From an uncultured Oscillospiraceae bacterium (GTDB lineage Bacteria > Bacillota_A > Clostridia > Oscillospirales > Oscillospiraceae): 8,004 nucleotides of DNA. Positions 1 to 7,733 of this stretch are shown in pieces. The notes under the pieces were generated by a model that worked only from the letters and a program-made list of their open reading frames with translations, searched no databases and was not told the DNA's origin. How positions within the stretch are numbered: the first letter of the stretch is position 1; each line of letters starts with the position of its first letter. The stretch lies in the NCBI GenBank assembly GCA_910584605.1, contig CAJUAW010000119.1, positions 1 through 8,004 on the forward strand. The letters run 5' to 3'. A program made the position numbers and the translations under genes.

Positions 1-73
1 CAGAGCTGCCGGGCTTTACGAGGAATGGTGACCCCTCGCAGCGCGGCGGGGTAGAAAAAGGAGGAGGATAACG
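1..73 (+). other. Leader region, possibly with the tail of an upstream gene
   Basis: This short stretch lies ahead of the first complete gene. All three forward frames are open from the window edge and close at different points: one at a TGA at 29-31, one at a TAG at 52-54 and one at a TAA at 69-71. Any of them could be the end of an upstream gene whose body lies outside the window, and I cannot tell which from so few codons. The region ends in a strong ribosome binding site (GGAGGAGG, 60-67). I see no convincing promoter or terminator, which fits the first amidohydrolase being an internal gene of a longer operon. Confidence 0.3.
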
Positions 74-1441
74 GTGAGCAAAACAATTATCAAACATGGA
101 AACCTGGTTCTTGAGGAGCAGACGATGCAGGCCGACCTGGTCATCGAACATGGGATCATTACCGGGATCACCTTAGACGCCCAAGCGGACGGAGACTGTA
201 CCGTGATCGACGCCGCAGGAAAAATGGTCCTGCCTGGTATGATTGATACCCACTCCCACGTGACCGATCCAGGCCCCTACAACTACCGGGAGGACTGGCG
301 CTGTGCCTCCAGGTCCGCCGCGGCTGGCGGCATCACGACCATCGCTGATATGCCGCTGCCCAGTATTGCGGTGCTGAACAAGGACCGCGTGGCTGAGAAG
401 CTTCAGGTGGTGGAGAACAGCTCTGTGGTGGATTTTGCCCTCTGGGGCGGCGTCACCCCTCTGAACATCGACAAGCTGGAGGAGATGAATGAGGCCGGCT
501 GCATTGGCTATAAGGGCTTTATGTGCTTTGCCACCAAGGAATACCCCCAGATCACCGACGGATACCTGGTGGAGGGACTGAAACGGACGAAGGAGTTCGG
601 CGGTCTGATCGCGGTCCACGCGGAGAATGCCGAGGTGGCGGACATGGGCTGCAAGCGTTTTTCCGCTGAGGGCTGTACGGACGAGGCGCGCTTCGACGAT
701 GCCCGCCCCTGGTGGGTGGAGTACGAGGCCATCCAGCGGGCGACCCTGTTCGCCAAGGTGCTGGACGCCAAGCTGATGGTCTGCCACATGACCATCACGC
801 AGGGTGCCGAATACCTGAAGGACCTGAAGTCCAAGGGGGCCAGGATTTATGTGGAGACCTGCCCCCACTATCTCCTGTTTGACCACGACATTCTGCGGGA
901 GAAGAAGGCGTTTGCGAAATGTACGCCGCCCTTCCGCAGCCGGGAGAACGTGGACGCCCTGTGGGCCTATGTGGCCGACGGCACGATCGATGTGCTGGGC
1001 ACCGACCACGGCCCCTTTACCGACGGGGAAAAGGGACAGGAGGGCGACTTCTGGAAGGAATACTGCGGCTTTGGCTGCAACGATGCGGTCATGGCTGCGA
1101 TGATTACGGAAGGGGTCCACAAGCGGGGGCTGAGCTGGAACCGTCTGGCCAGCCTGACCTCCGGCAATGCCGCCAGGATGTTTGGAATCTACCCCCAAAA
1201 GGGCAGTCTGATGCCGGGCGCGGACGCCGACCTTCAAATCATCGACCCCGATCAGGAGTGGGTCTACGACGGCCTGAAGAGCTTTTCCAAGACGAAGAGC
1301 AGCAAGGGCGTTTACCAGGGCATGAAGTTTACCGGCAAGGTTACCAGCACTCTGGTGCGCGGAGAGCTGGTCTACGACGGCCAGAATATCCTTGTCCCGG
1401 ACGGCTACGGCAAGCTGGTCCGCCGGAAGAACGGGATCTGA
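74..1441 (+). CDS. Allantoinase/hydantoinase-family cyclic amidohydrolase
   Basis: A 455-residue metal-dependent hydrolase of the dihydroorotase/allantoinase/dihydropyrimidinase superfamily, close in length to E. coli AllB. These cytosolic enzymes open a cyclic amide ring using two metal ions. All expected metal ligands are visible: H60 and H62 (THSH), the bridging, normally carboxylated lysine K147 (IGYKGFM), H182 (VHAEN), H238 (VCHMT) and D311 (TDHGP). Allantoinase-like features are the AAAGGITT segment followed by DMPL (83-95), ETCPHY (261-266) and AKCTPPFR (281-288). Differences from known allantoinases are P96 where MPLN is usual, G313 where DHSP is usual, and an unusual CGFGCND loop (331-337). 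The start is GTG, chosen because GGAGGAGG lies six bases upstream. It is followed after 18 bases by a second amidohydrolase, so the two are probably co-transcribed. The fold assignment is secure. The substrate (allantoin, a hydantoin, another ureide or a uric-acid-pathway intermediate) is not. Confidence 0.9.
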   Translation: MSKTIIKHGNLVLEEQTMQADLVIEHGIITGITLDAQADGDCTVIDAAGKMVLPGMIDTHSHVTDPGPYNYREDWRCASRSAAAGGITTIADMPLPSIAVLNKDRVAEKLQVVENSSVVDFALWGGVTPLNIDKLEEMNEAGCIGYKGFMCFATKEYPQITDGYLVEGLKRTKEFGGLIAVHAENAEVADMGCKRFSAEGCTDEARFDDARPWWVEYEAIQRATLFAKVLDAKLMVCHMTITQGAEYLKDLKSKGARIYVETCPHYLLFDHDILREKKAFAKCTPPFRSRENVDALWAYVADGTIDVLGTDHGPFTDGEKGQEGDFWKEYCGFGCNDAVMAAMITEGVHKRGLSWNRLASLTSGNAARMFGIYPQKGSLMPGADADLQIIDPDQEWVYDGLKSFSKTKSSKGVYQGMKFTGKVTSTLVRGELVYDGQNILVPDGYGKLVRRKNGI

Positions 1442-1459
1442 TCAAAGAGAGGGCAGCAG

Positions 1460-2887
1460 ATGAAGGTTGATGTTATTTTTCACGGCGGATTTGTCATTAC
1501 GATGGAGGGCCCTGGTACCGGCGTGATCAACGACGGAGCTGTGGCCGTGAAGGGCAGAGAAATCGCGGCAGTGGGCCGGACGGACGAGGTGCTCCGGGAC
1601 TGCAGGGCGGAGCGGTACATCGATATCGCCGGAAAGGCCGTCATGCCCGGCTTTGTGGATTCCCATATCCACACCGGGGACGTGATCGTCCGCAGCTGCG
1701 CCCAGGATATTCCCGGCGATATCTGGCGCATCCACGGCATCCTTCCGCTGCTGGGGGTGGCACAGGACGAGGATTATCAGATCGGGTCCCGGCTGAATAT
1801 CATTGAGGCCCTCAAGGCCGGCACCACCACATTTGGGGACTTCTACAGCCCCATGTCCTCCATTGTGCAGAATTATATCGATCTGGGCGCCCGCGCCTGC
1901 GTCAGCGACATGATCAACGAGATGCCCAAGGACACCATCGGCCTTGCGCCCGACGAGCTGCTCCCGCTGGACAGCGCCGTCGGTGACCGGAAGCTGAAGA
2001 GCAACATCCGGCTGCTGGAGGAGTATCACCAGAGTCATGAGGGACGGATTACCTGCCGCTTTGGGATGCACACGGTGGAATACTGTACGGTGGAGCTGCT
2101 TCGGGAGATCAAGGCGCAGGCGGACAAATACGGAGTGGGGATCAATACCCATCTGTCCCAGAGCAGCGGAGAGAACCGGCAGTGTATGATGCGCAACGGC
2201 TGCCGTCCCGCCGAGCTGCTGGACCGGCTGGGCTATCTGGGGCGCCGCCTGATCGCGGCCCACCTGATCTGCGCCACGCCGGAGGAGATCCGCCATGTGG
2301 CCCAATCCGGCACAGCCATGGTGCTGTGCATGGGCAGCAATATGCTGGTGGACGGCTCTCTGCCTCCCGCCCGGCAGTTTGCCGAATACGGAGGTACCGT
2401 GGCGCTGGCCACCGACCAGGCCAACAACTGCAGCTTTATGTTTGGCGAGATGAAGTGCGCCTCGCTGTTTACCAAGCACACCACGCAGGACGCCACCCAG
2501 ATGCCCGCCTGGAAGGCGCTCCGGATGGCCACCATCGAGGGGGCCAGAGCTCTGATGATGGAGGACCAGATCGGCTCTCTGCGTCCGGGCAAGCTGGCGG
2601 ATATCATCCTGATCGATCTGTCCTATCCCCACCTGAACCCCATTTACACCGCCCCCATCCGCAACCTGATTCCCAACCTGGTCTATTCCGCCCGGGGGCA
2701 CGAGGTGGAGCTGGTGATGGTCAACGGACGGATCGTGGTGGAAAACCACGTTCTGCTCACCGAGAATGAGGCGGATGTGGTCCACAAGGCCAATGAGTCG
2801 GCCAGCCGCATCAGCCGCAGCCTGGCGCAGAACGAATGGTCCGCCAGTCTTCCCCTGGCCAAGCTGACCAGCGAGGGCTATTACTGA
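1460..2887 (+). CDS. Amidohydrolase of the deaminase/chlorohydrolase (SsnA/MTA deaminase/TrzN-like) group
   Basis: A 475-residue amidohydrolase of the COG0402 type, whose members deaminate or dechlorinate purines, S-adenosylhomocysteine, methylthioadenosine, guanine or triazines with one catalytic metal. The N-terminal strands and the KAVMPGFVDSHIH segment (59-71) are typical, as is the C-terminal IGSLRPGKLADIILID (371-386). Predicted metal ligands are H69, H71, H231 and D319, with H268 (AAHLI) as the usual additional active-site histidine. The acidic residue normally three positions after the third histidine (HxxE) is Q234 here, and the loop after the metal aspartate reads DQANN instead of the longer DxxxSNN. 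This makes ordinary deaminase chemistry doubtful. The ATG start follows AGAGAGGG at 1446-1453. The gene sits 18 bases after the allantoinase-like gene, which suggests that both act on one compound or on consecutive intermediates. SsnA, found in purine-degradation clusters, is a distant relative, but I do not see enough to give that name. Confidence 0.85.
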   Translation: MKVDVIFHGGFVITMEGPGTGVINDGAVAVKGREIAAVGRTDEVLRDCRAERYIDIAGKAVMPGFVDSHIHTGDVIVRSCAQDIPGDIWRIHGILPLLGVAQDEDYQIGSRLNIIEALKAGTTTFGDFYSPMSSIVQNYIDLGARACVSDMINEMPKDTIGLAPDELLPLDSAVGDRKLKSNIRLLEEYHQSHEGRITCRFGMHTVEYCTVELLREIKAQADKYGVGINTHLSQSSGENRQCMMRNGCRPAELLDRLGYLGRRLIAAHLICATPEEIRHVAQSGTAMVLCMGSNMLVDGSLPPARQFAEYGGTVALATDQANNCSFMFGEMKCASLFTKHTTQDATQMPAWKALRMATIEGARALMMEDQIGSLRPGKLADIILIDLSYPHLNPIYTAPIRNLIPNLVYSARGHEVELVMVNGRIVVENHVLLTENEADVVHKANESASRISRSLAQNEWSASLPLAKLTSEGYY

Positions 2888-2906
2888 TGCGCCGTTTCAC
2901 ACTGGG

Positions 2907-2934
2907 ATATAAAACTGAGCGTTCAGTTTTATAT
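2907..2934. promoter_or_regulatory. Perfect 12-bp inverted repeat between amidohydrolase and binding-protein genes
   Basis: The arms 2907-2918 (ATATAAAACTGA) and 2923-2934 (TCAGTTTTATAT) are exact reverse complements around a GCGT spacer. The core ACTGAGCGTTCAGT resembles the compact palindromes bound by TetR-family repressors. The same element in RNA would be a hairpin with a 5' A-tract and a 3' T-tract, like a weak bidirectional terminator or attenuator. A TATAAAT (2932-2938) overlaps the right arm and could be a -10 box, but I find no good -35 at the right distance. The repeat ends 9 bases before the ribosome binding site of the binding-protein gene, so it is placed to control the transporter separately from the enzymes. 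Confidence 0.55.
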
Positions 2935-2957
2935 AAATAAAAGTAGGAGGAAAAACT

Positions 2958-4184
2958 ATGAAGAAGGTTCTATGCACAGTTCTCGCTCTTGCCATGACAT
3001 TGTCGCTTGCGGCCTGCGGCGGCGGGGGCGCCAGCACTCCTGCCGCGAACGGCTCCGGCAGCGGCAATGCCAGCACTCCCGCCTCCAGCGCCTCCGGCGA
3101 GACCATCAAGATCGGCTATTTTACCGACATGTCCTCTGCCGACGGCTATATCGGCATGGCCGGCTACTACGCTCTGGAGGACCGCATTGAGGAGCTCAAC
3201 GCCAACGGCGGCCTGCTGGGCCAGCAGATCGAGCTGATCGCTTACGACAACGCCGGCAAGAACGAAGAGGTTGTGAACATCGTCAACAAGCTCTGCTATG
3301 CCGATAAGGTCAACGTGATCATTGGCCCCACGTCCAGCTCCCACGCCATTTCCGCCGCCCCCATCGTGAACGAGGCTCAGATCCCCATGATCTCCCTGTC
3401 CGCCACCAACGCGGCGGTAACCGTGGACAACGACGGCAATGTGCAGCCCTATGTGTTCCGCGTGTGCTTCATCGACCCCTATCAGGGCACCGCAATGGCT
3501 GACTTCGCCTACAACGATCTGGACAACCCTGTCATCGGCACGCTGGCTCCCCTGGAGGACAGCTACGCACAGGGCCTGAAGACCTACTTCATCGAGCAGT
3601 ACACCCAGATTGGCGGCACCGTGTCCAAGGACCTGGGCTACCGGGCCGGCGAGGTGGAGTTCCGCGCTCAGCTGACCGACATGGCCAACTCCGGAGTGGA
3701 AGTGGTCTTCGTCCCCTGCACCGCCTATAAGGACGCCGCCTTCATGGTGCAGCAGGCCACCGACCTGGGCTATGACTTCACCTGGCTGTTTGGCGATGCT
3801 GTGTACTCTCAGGAGATGCTGGACAACGTGGGCGATCTGCTCAACGGCAAGTGCTACCTGTCCAACGGCATCACCGATATTGACGGCACCTACGACGACT
3901 ACTATGCCGCCTTCAACGCCAAGCACACCAACCAGACTGCCAATATCTATGCTCTGTATGCGATGGACTGCATGGCCGCTACCGAGTACGCCATCACCAA
4001 CGGCAACTCTGCCGACCCCAACTCCATCCGCGACCAGTTTGAGAATATGGAGAACGTCCCCCTGTTCACCTTCACCATGACCATGGAGAAGGACACGCAC
4101 AACCCGCATAACAAGCCGGTCTCCATCATGACCATCGAGGACGGAGCCTACAAGCTGTTCAAGGAGTACGTTCCCAGCAACTGA
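2958..4184 (+). CDS. livK: ABC transporter substrate-binding lipoprotein, branched-chain amino acid (HAAT) type
   Basis: A 408-residue extracytoplasmic binding protein that captures the ligand for the permease/ATPase genes downstream. Residues 1-20 are a lipoprotein signal: positive MKK, a hydrophobic stretch, then the lipobox LAAC with C20 as the lipidated cysteine. A low-complexity Gly/Ser/Ala/Thr/Pro linker follows (about 21-48), and the periplasmic-binding type I domain begins near ETIKIGYFTDMS. Ligand-site motifs of the LivJ/LivK family are recognisable: IIGPTSSS (121-128) and PMISLSAT (143-150), whose Ser and Thr positions usually hold the amino acid backbone. The start is ATG with TAGGAGG at 2944-2950. 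The inverted repeat upstream and hairpins downstream suggest that this gene is controlled or dosed separately from its neighbours, as is usual for binding proteins. The symbol denotes the family only. The ligand may be an amino acid, amide, urea-like or ureide compound. Confidence 0.9.
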   Translation: MKKVLCTVLALAMTLSLAACGGGGASTPAANGSGSGNASTPASSASGETIKIGYFTDMSSADGYIGMAGYYALEDRIEELNANGGLLGQQIELIAYDNAGKNEEVVNIVNKLCYADKVNVIIGPTSSSHAISAAPIVNEAQIPMISLSATNAAVTVDNDGNVQPYVFRVCFIDPYQGTAMADFAYNDLDNPVIGTLAPLEDSYAQGLKTYFIEQYTQIGGTVSKDLGYRAGEVEFRAQLTDMANSGVEVVFVPCTAYKDAAFMVQQATDLGYDFTWLFGDAVYSQEMLDNVGDLLNGKCYLSNGITDIDGTYDDYYAAFNAKHTNQTANIYALYAMDCMAATEYAITNGNSADPNSIRDQFENMENVPLFTFTMTMEKDTHNPHNKPVSIMTIEDGAYKLFKEYVPSN

Positions 4185-4185
4185 T

Positions 4186-4197
4186 GGCTGTACAGCC
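4186..4197. repeat. 12-bp perfect palindrome just after the binding-protein stop codon
   Basis: GGCTGTACAGCC is its own reverse complement and starts two bases after the stop codon of the binding-protein gene. It could be a protein-binding site or the top of a short RNA hairpin with a GUAC loop. A palindrome of this length in a short gap may also be chance. Confidence 0.35.
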
Positions 4198-4220
4198 TCT
4201 GCTTCACTGTGCGGCATGAA

Positions 4221-4255
4221 CAGTGCTGCCCTTCCAATCCTGGGGGGCAGCACTG
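4221..4255 (+). terminator. Stem-loop between binding-protein and permease genes (leaky terminator or mRNA-stabilising hairpin)
   Basis: Arms CAGTGCTGCCC (4221-4231) and GGGCAGCACTG (4245-4255) pair perfectly over 11 bp around a 13-base loop. No T-run follows directly. The nearest is CTATTTTTATTT around 4284-4295, so it is not a canonical intrinsic terminator. Its likely role is partial termination or protection of the upstream mRNA 3' end, giving more binding protein than membrane components. The left arm can also pair with nearby sequence in other ways (see findings). Confidence 0.5.
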
Positions 4256-4340
4256 CTGCAAAGAGCCTGTTCACTTCCTGTTCCTATTTTTATTTCGTAC
4301 TTTGTAGTCTATCTACGCCCGGAAGGAGAGCCCCGCTTTT

Positions 4341-5219
4341 ATGAGTACATTTATACAACAGCTGATCACCGGCCTGTCCATCGGCAGCATCTACGCGCTG
4401 CTGGCCGTGGGATACGCGTTGATTTACAGTATTTTCGATTTCACCAATTTTGCCTTTGGTTCCATGATGATGTGCTGCGCTTACGCAGCCTTCTTCGCCA
4501 TTGCTTATTTTGAACTGCCCCTGATCCTGGCGGTGGTGGTGGTCCTCGTCTTCGGAATGTGCCTGTCCGTCCTGACGGAGCTGGTCGCCTACCGCCCCAT
4601 GCGCAACAAGAACGCCTCCCGTCTGTTCCTGATGATCGCCGCTATGGGCGTTGACCTGATGCTGACCTATCTGTGCGTCAATATTTTCAGCACCAACGTG
4701 CGCCCGCTGAGCGTCCCCTTTCTCTCCGGCGTCATCAAGATCGGCGGCGTTACCATCGCCAAGCTGGACCTGTGCTCCGCCACAGTGGCCATTATCCTGC
4801 TGGCCCTGCTGTGGACGTTGCTCCAGAAGACCAAGTATGGCGTGGCCATTCGGGCCTCCTCTGTGGACACCAAGACCGCCGGTCTGATGGGGATCAACGT
4901 GAACGTGATCTCGCTGATCGTCTTCGCCCTGTCAGGGGTGATGGGGGCCTGCGCGGGCCTGTTTTTCGGCCTGAAGTACGCAGTGTATCCCACCCTCGGC
5001 TCCATTTCCAACAAGGCGTTTATCTCCAGCGTGATCGGCGGCCTGGGCAGTCTGCCCGGCGCTATTGTGGGTGCGCTGCTGTTGGGTGTGCTGGAGACCA
5101 TGATTTCCGGCTTTGTGTCCTCTGCCTGGCGTGATGTGTTCTCCTTCACGCTGCTGATTGTCATCCTGATCTTCCGGCCCTACGGACTGATGGGGAAGAG
5201 CAAGAGCGACAAGATTTAA
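4341..5219 (+). CDS. livH: ABC transporter permease, LivH family
   Basis: A 292-residue, very hydrophobic inner-membrane protein, one half of the transmembrane channel of a LivHMGF-type importer. The N-terminus GLSIGSIYALLAVGYALIY (11-29) followed by FTNFAFGSMM (34-43) is the LivH hallmark. Hydrophobic helices lie roughly at 8-30, 36-56, 58-83, 95-116, 143-161, 187-212, 225-252 and 265-279. The cytoplasmic coupling segment is around RASSVDTKTAGLMGINVN (171-188), and the C-terminal FRPYGLMGK (278-286) is typical. The start is ATG with GGAAGGAGAG a little over ten bases upstream (4320-4329). It is separated from the binding-protein gene by 156 bases but only 13 bases from the next permease. The symbol refers to the family; the substrate is unproven. 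Confidence 0.93.
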   Translation: MSTFIQQLITGLSIGSIYALLAVGYALIYSIFDFTNFAFGSMMMCCAYAAFFAIAYFELPLILAVVVVLVFGMCLSVLTELVAYRPMRNKNASRLFLMIAAMGVDLMLTYLCVNIFSTNVRPLSVPFLSGVIKIGGVTIAKLDLCSATVAIILLALLWTLLQKTKYGVAIRASSVDTKTAGLMGINVNVISLIVFALSGVMGACAGLFFGLKYAVYPTLGSISNKAFISSVIGGLGSLPGAIVGALLLGVLETMISGFVSSAWRDVFSFTLLIVILIFRPYGLMGKSKSDKI

Positions 5220-5232
5220 GGGAGGGGACGAA

Positions 5233-6147
5233 ATGTATTACGCTTTGAGTATTGCCACAGTGGCCGGCATCAATATCATCTGCGTGTCCGGCCTTACGCT
5301 CCTGACGGGCTTTACTGGCATGTTTTCCATGGGCCACGCAGGCTTCATGGCCATTGGCGGGTATTCCGCCGCTGTACTGCATATGCACCTGCATGTCCCG
5401 TTCCTTCTGGCGGTCCTGCTGGGAGGGGTGCTTGCCGCGCTGTCCAGTCTGATCGTCGGTGTACCGACCATTAAGAACCGTCTGACCGGCGACTGTTTCG
5501 CCATCGCCATGCTGGGCTTTGGCGAGACCGTGCGCCTGCTGTCCAGCAACATCTATCCGGTCATCAACGGCGCGATGGGCCTGACCGGGATTCCCAAAAA
5601 GACCACCTTTACCGTAGTGGCGGCCTTTGTGGTGGTGTGCCTGTTCCTGCTGCACAACTACACCAAATCCCAGTACGGAAAAAACCTGGTGGCCGTCCAG
5701 CAGCAGGAGATCGCGGCGGAGATGATGGGCATCGACACCGTTAAGACCAAGCTTTGGTCCCTGGCCCTGAGCGCCTTCTTTACCGGGATGGGCGGCGCCC
5801 TCTTCGGCTTCTACATGACCTGCCTCTATCCCTCGAACTTCACGTCCACCAAGTCTACCGACCTGACAGCCGCTGTGGTATTCGGCGGCACCAACTCCAT
5901 CACCGGTCCGGTGATTGCGGCGGCGCTGCTGATCATCTTCCCGGAGGTGCTGCGGGTCTTCGCACTGTGGCGCTTTGTGATCTACGGACTTATGTTCGTG
6001 ATGATCATGCTCTTCAAGCCGGAGGGCCTGCTGGGCTACAAGGAATTCTCCATCCGCGGGATCGTAGGCTGGGTCCGGAAGATTCCGGCTCGGGTGAAAA
6101 ACCTGGGGAGGATTCTAGACAGAGCAGGAGGGAAAAAAGATGGCTGA
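5233..6147 (+). CDS. livM: ABC transporter permease, LivM family
   Basis: A 304-residue membrane protein forming the second half of the importer channel with the LivH-type protein. Diagnostic segments are TLLTGFTGMFSMGHAGFMAI (22-41, the LivM N-terminal signature), LGFGETVRLL (94-103), GLTGIP (116-121), the coupling region EIAAEMMGID (159-168), VFGGTNSITGPVIAA (216-230) and FKPEGLLG (261-268). The C-terminal tail after residue 270 is basic (several Lys/Arg) and probably cytosolic. It is at the short end for LivM, without the long N-terminal extension seen in some proteobacterial proteins. GGGAGGGG at 5220-5227 is the ribosome binding site. The end overlaps the next gene by 8 bases, which suggests translational coupling. 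Confidence 0.93.
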   Translation: MYYALSIATVAGINIICVSGLTLLTGFTGMFSMGHAGFMAIGGYSAAVLHMHLHVPFLLAVLLGGVLAALSSLIVGVPTIKNRLTGDCFAIAMLGFGETVRLLSSNIYPVINGAMGLTGIPKKTTFTVVAAFVVVCLFLLHNYTKSQYGKNLVAVQQQEIAAEMMGIDTVKTKLWSLALSAFFTGMGGALFGFYMTCLYPSNFTSTKSTDLTAAVVFGGTNSITGPVIAAALLIIFPEVLRVFALWRFVIYGLMFVMIMLFKPEGLLGYKEFSIRGIVGWVRKIPARVKNLGRILDRAGGKKDG

Positions 6148-6920
6148 TAAAACACTGTTCGAGCTGAAGGATATTTCCGTTCAGTTTGGCGGCCTGCGGG
6201 CGTCGGATCATGTGTCCTTCGATGTGAAGGAGGGCGAGATCTTCGGGTTGATCGGCCCCAACGGAGCGGGCAAGACGACGATATTCAATGTGATCACTGG
6301 CAGTATCACGCCGGTGGAGGGCGATATCCTGCTGGACGGGAAGTCTCTGCTGAAGCTTTCTCCCGACAAGATCGCACGGTCCGGCATCAGCCGCACCTTT
6401 CAAAACATCCGGCTTTTCCCCAAAATGTCGGTGGCCGAGAACATTGCAATCGGGTTTCACTGCACCCCCATGTACTCCCGGCTGGAGGCCCTTCTGGGCC
6501 TGCCCAGCGTGCGCCGTGCGGAGAAGGAGGTCCAGCGCAAGACCGCGGAGATGCTGGAGATCTTCGGCCTGACCGAGTACGCCGGCATGCGGGCGGGCAA
6601 CCTGGCTTACGGCCTGCAGCGCAAGCTGGAGATCGCCCGCGCCCTGGCCACCTCGCCCAAGCTTCTGCTGCTGGACGAGCCGGCGGCAGGCATGAACAAC
6701 GACGAGTGTGTGGAGCTGGCCAAGCTGCTGCGGGATGTTCAGAAGCGGTTCCAGGTGACGATCATTATCATCGAGCACCACATCGATCTGGTCTTTGACC
6801 TGTGCAGCCGCATCTGCGTGCTGAATCTGGGCAAGGTGCTCAAGATTGATATCCCGCAGAACATTCAGAGCGATGAGAAGGTCATCCAATCCTATCTGGG
6901 AAGCAGAATGGAGAAGAACG

Positions 6921-6934
<14 letters not shown>
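6140..6934 (+). CDS. livG: ABC transporter ATP-binding protein, LivG family
   Basis: A 264-residue cytosolic ATPase that powers the importer, pairing with the LivF-type ATPase. Motifs in order: Walker A GPNGAGKTT (39-47), Q-loop RTFQNIRLF (Q88), ABC signature LAYGLQRKLEIARAL (155-169), Walker B LLLLDEP (175-181, catalytic E180) and the H-loop IEHH (H213). The RTFQNIRLFPKMSVAENI segment and the insert between the Q-loop and signature are typical of LivG. The signature is a variant (AYG for SGG), as is usual in this subfamily, with Leu where many members have Gln. The C-terminus SDEKVIQSYLG (244-254) is the common LivG/LivF ending. The start is ATG with AGGAGGG at 6126-6132, inside the preceding permease gene. 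The 3' end overlaps the next gene by 14 bases. Confidence 0.95.
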
Positions 6935-7643
<709 letters not shown>

Positions 7644-7670
7644 GAAGCACAGCCCCAGATCAAGGTCAAA

Positions 7671-7714
7671 CAGACAGCGCCGCACCGCTCTTAAGGAGCG
7701 GGCGGCGCTGTCTG
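7671..7714. terminator. Strong hairpin between convergent genes, likely bidirectional terminator
   Basis: Arms 7671-7683 (CAGACAGCGCCGC) and 7702-7714 (GCGGCGCTGTCTG) are exact reverse complements. Inside them CCGCTC (7685-7690) pairs with GAGCGG (7696-7701), with only A7684 bulged and a five-base TTAAG loop. The result is a 19-bp, very GC-rich stem. T-runs are poor on both sides (about TCTGCTGT on plus, TTTG on minus), so efficiency is uncertain. Its position between two facing stop codons, 7643 and 7734, fits a shared terminator. Confidence 0.75.
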
Positions 7715-7733
7715 CTGTAGGTTTGCCGGAACA

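Noticed and set aside
173..1237. Long antisense open frame (about 350 codons) across the allantoinase-like gene
   Set aside because: The sense strand encodes a clear enzyme with all metal ligands. The antisense frame is a by-product of GC-rich codon bias, has no recognisable domain and no ribosome binding site.
1442..2785. Long antisense open frame (about 450 codons) across the second amidohydrolase gene
   Set aside because: The product would be a His/Gly/Gln-rich sequence typical of the reverse complement of GC-rich genes. The sense gene accounts for the conservation.
2881..2957. Sigma-70-type promoter ahead of the binding-protein gene
   Set aside because: TATAAA and TATAAAT could serve as -10 boxes, but no matching -35 is found at 16-18 bases, so I do not list a promoter.
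2970..4274. Antisense open frame of over 430 codons across the binding-protein gene
   Set aside because: Low-complexity Val/Gly/His-rich translation without motifs, opposite a well-supported lipoprotein gene.
4267..4284. Direct repeat CCTGTTC in the gap before the permease genes
   Set aside because: Two copies of seven bases a few bases apart are too short to separate from chance.
4223..4513. Small plus-strand open frame covering the gap and the start of the first permease gene
   Set aside because: It runs out of frame through the conserved LivH N-terminus and has no recognisable product.
6846..6920. Longer N-terminus for the LivF-type ATPase
   Set aside because: The 25 extra codons lie in the preceding gene, encode an Arg-rich unrelated sequence and have no good ribosome binding site. 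The ATG at 6921 fits the family.
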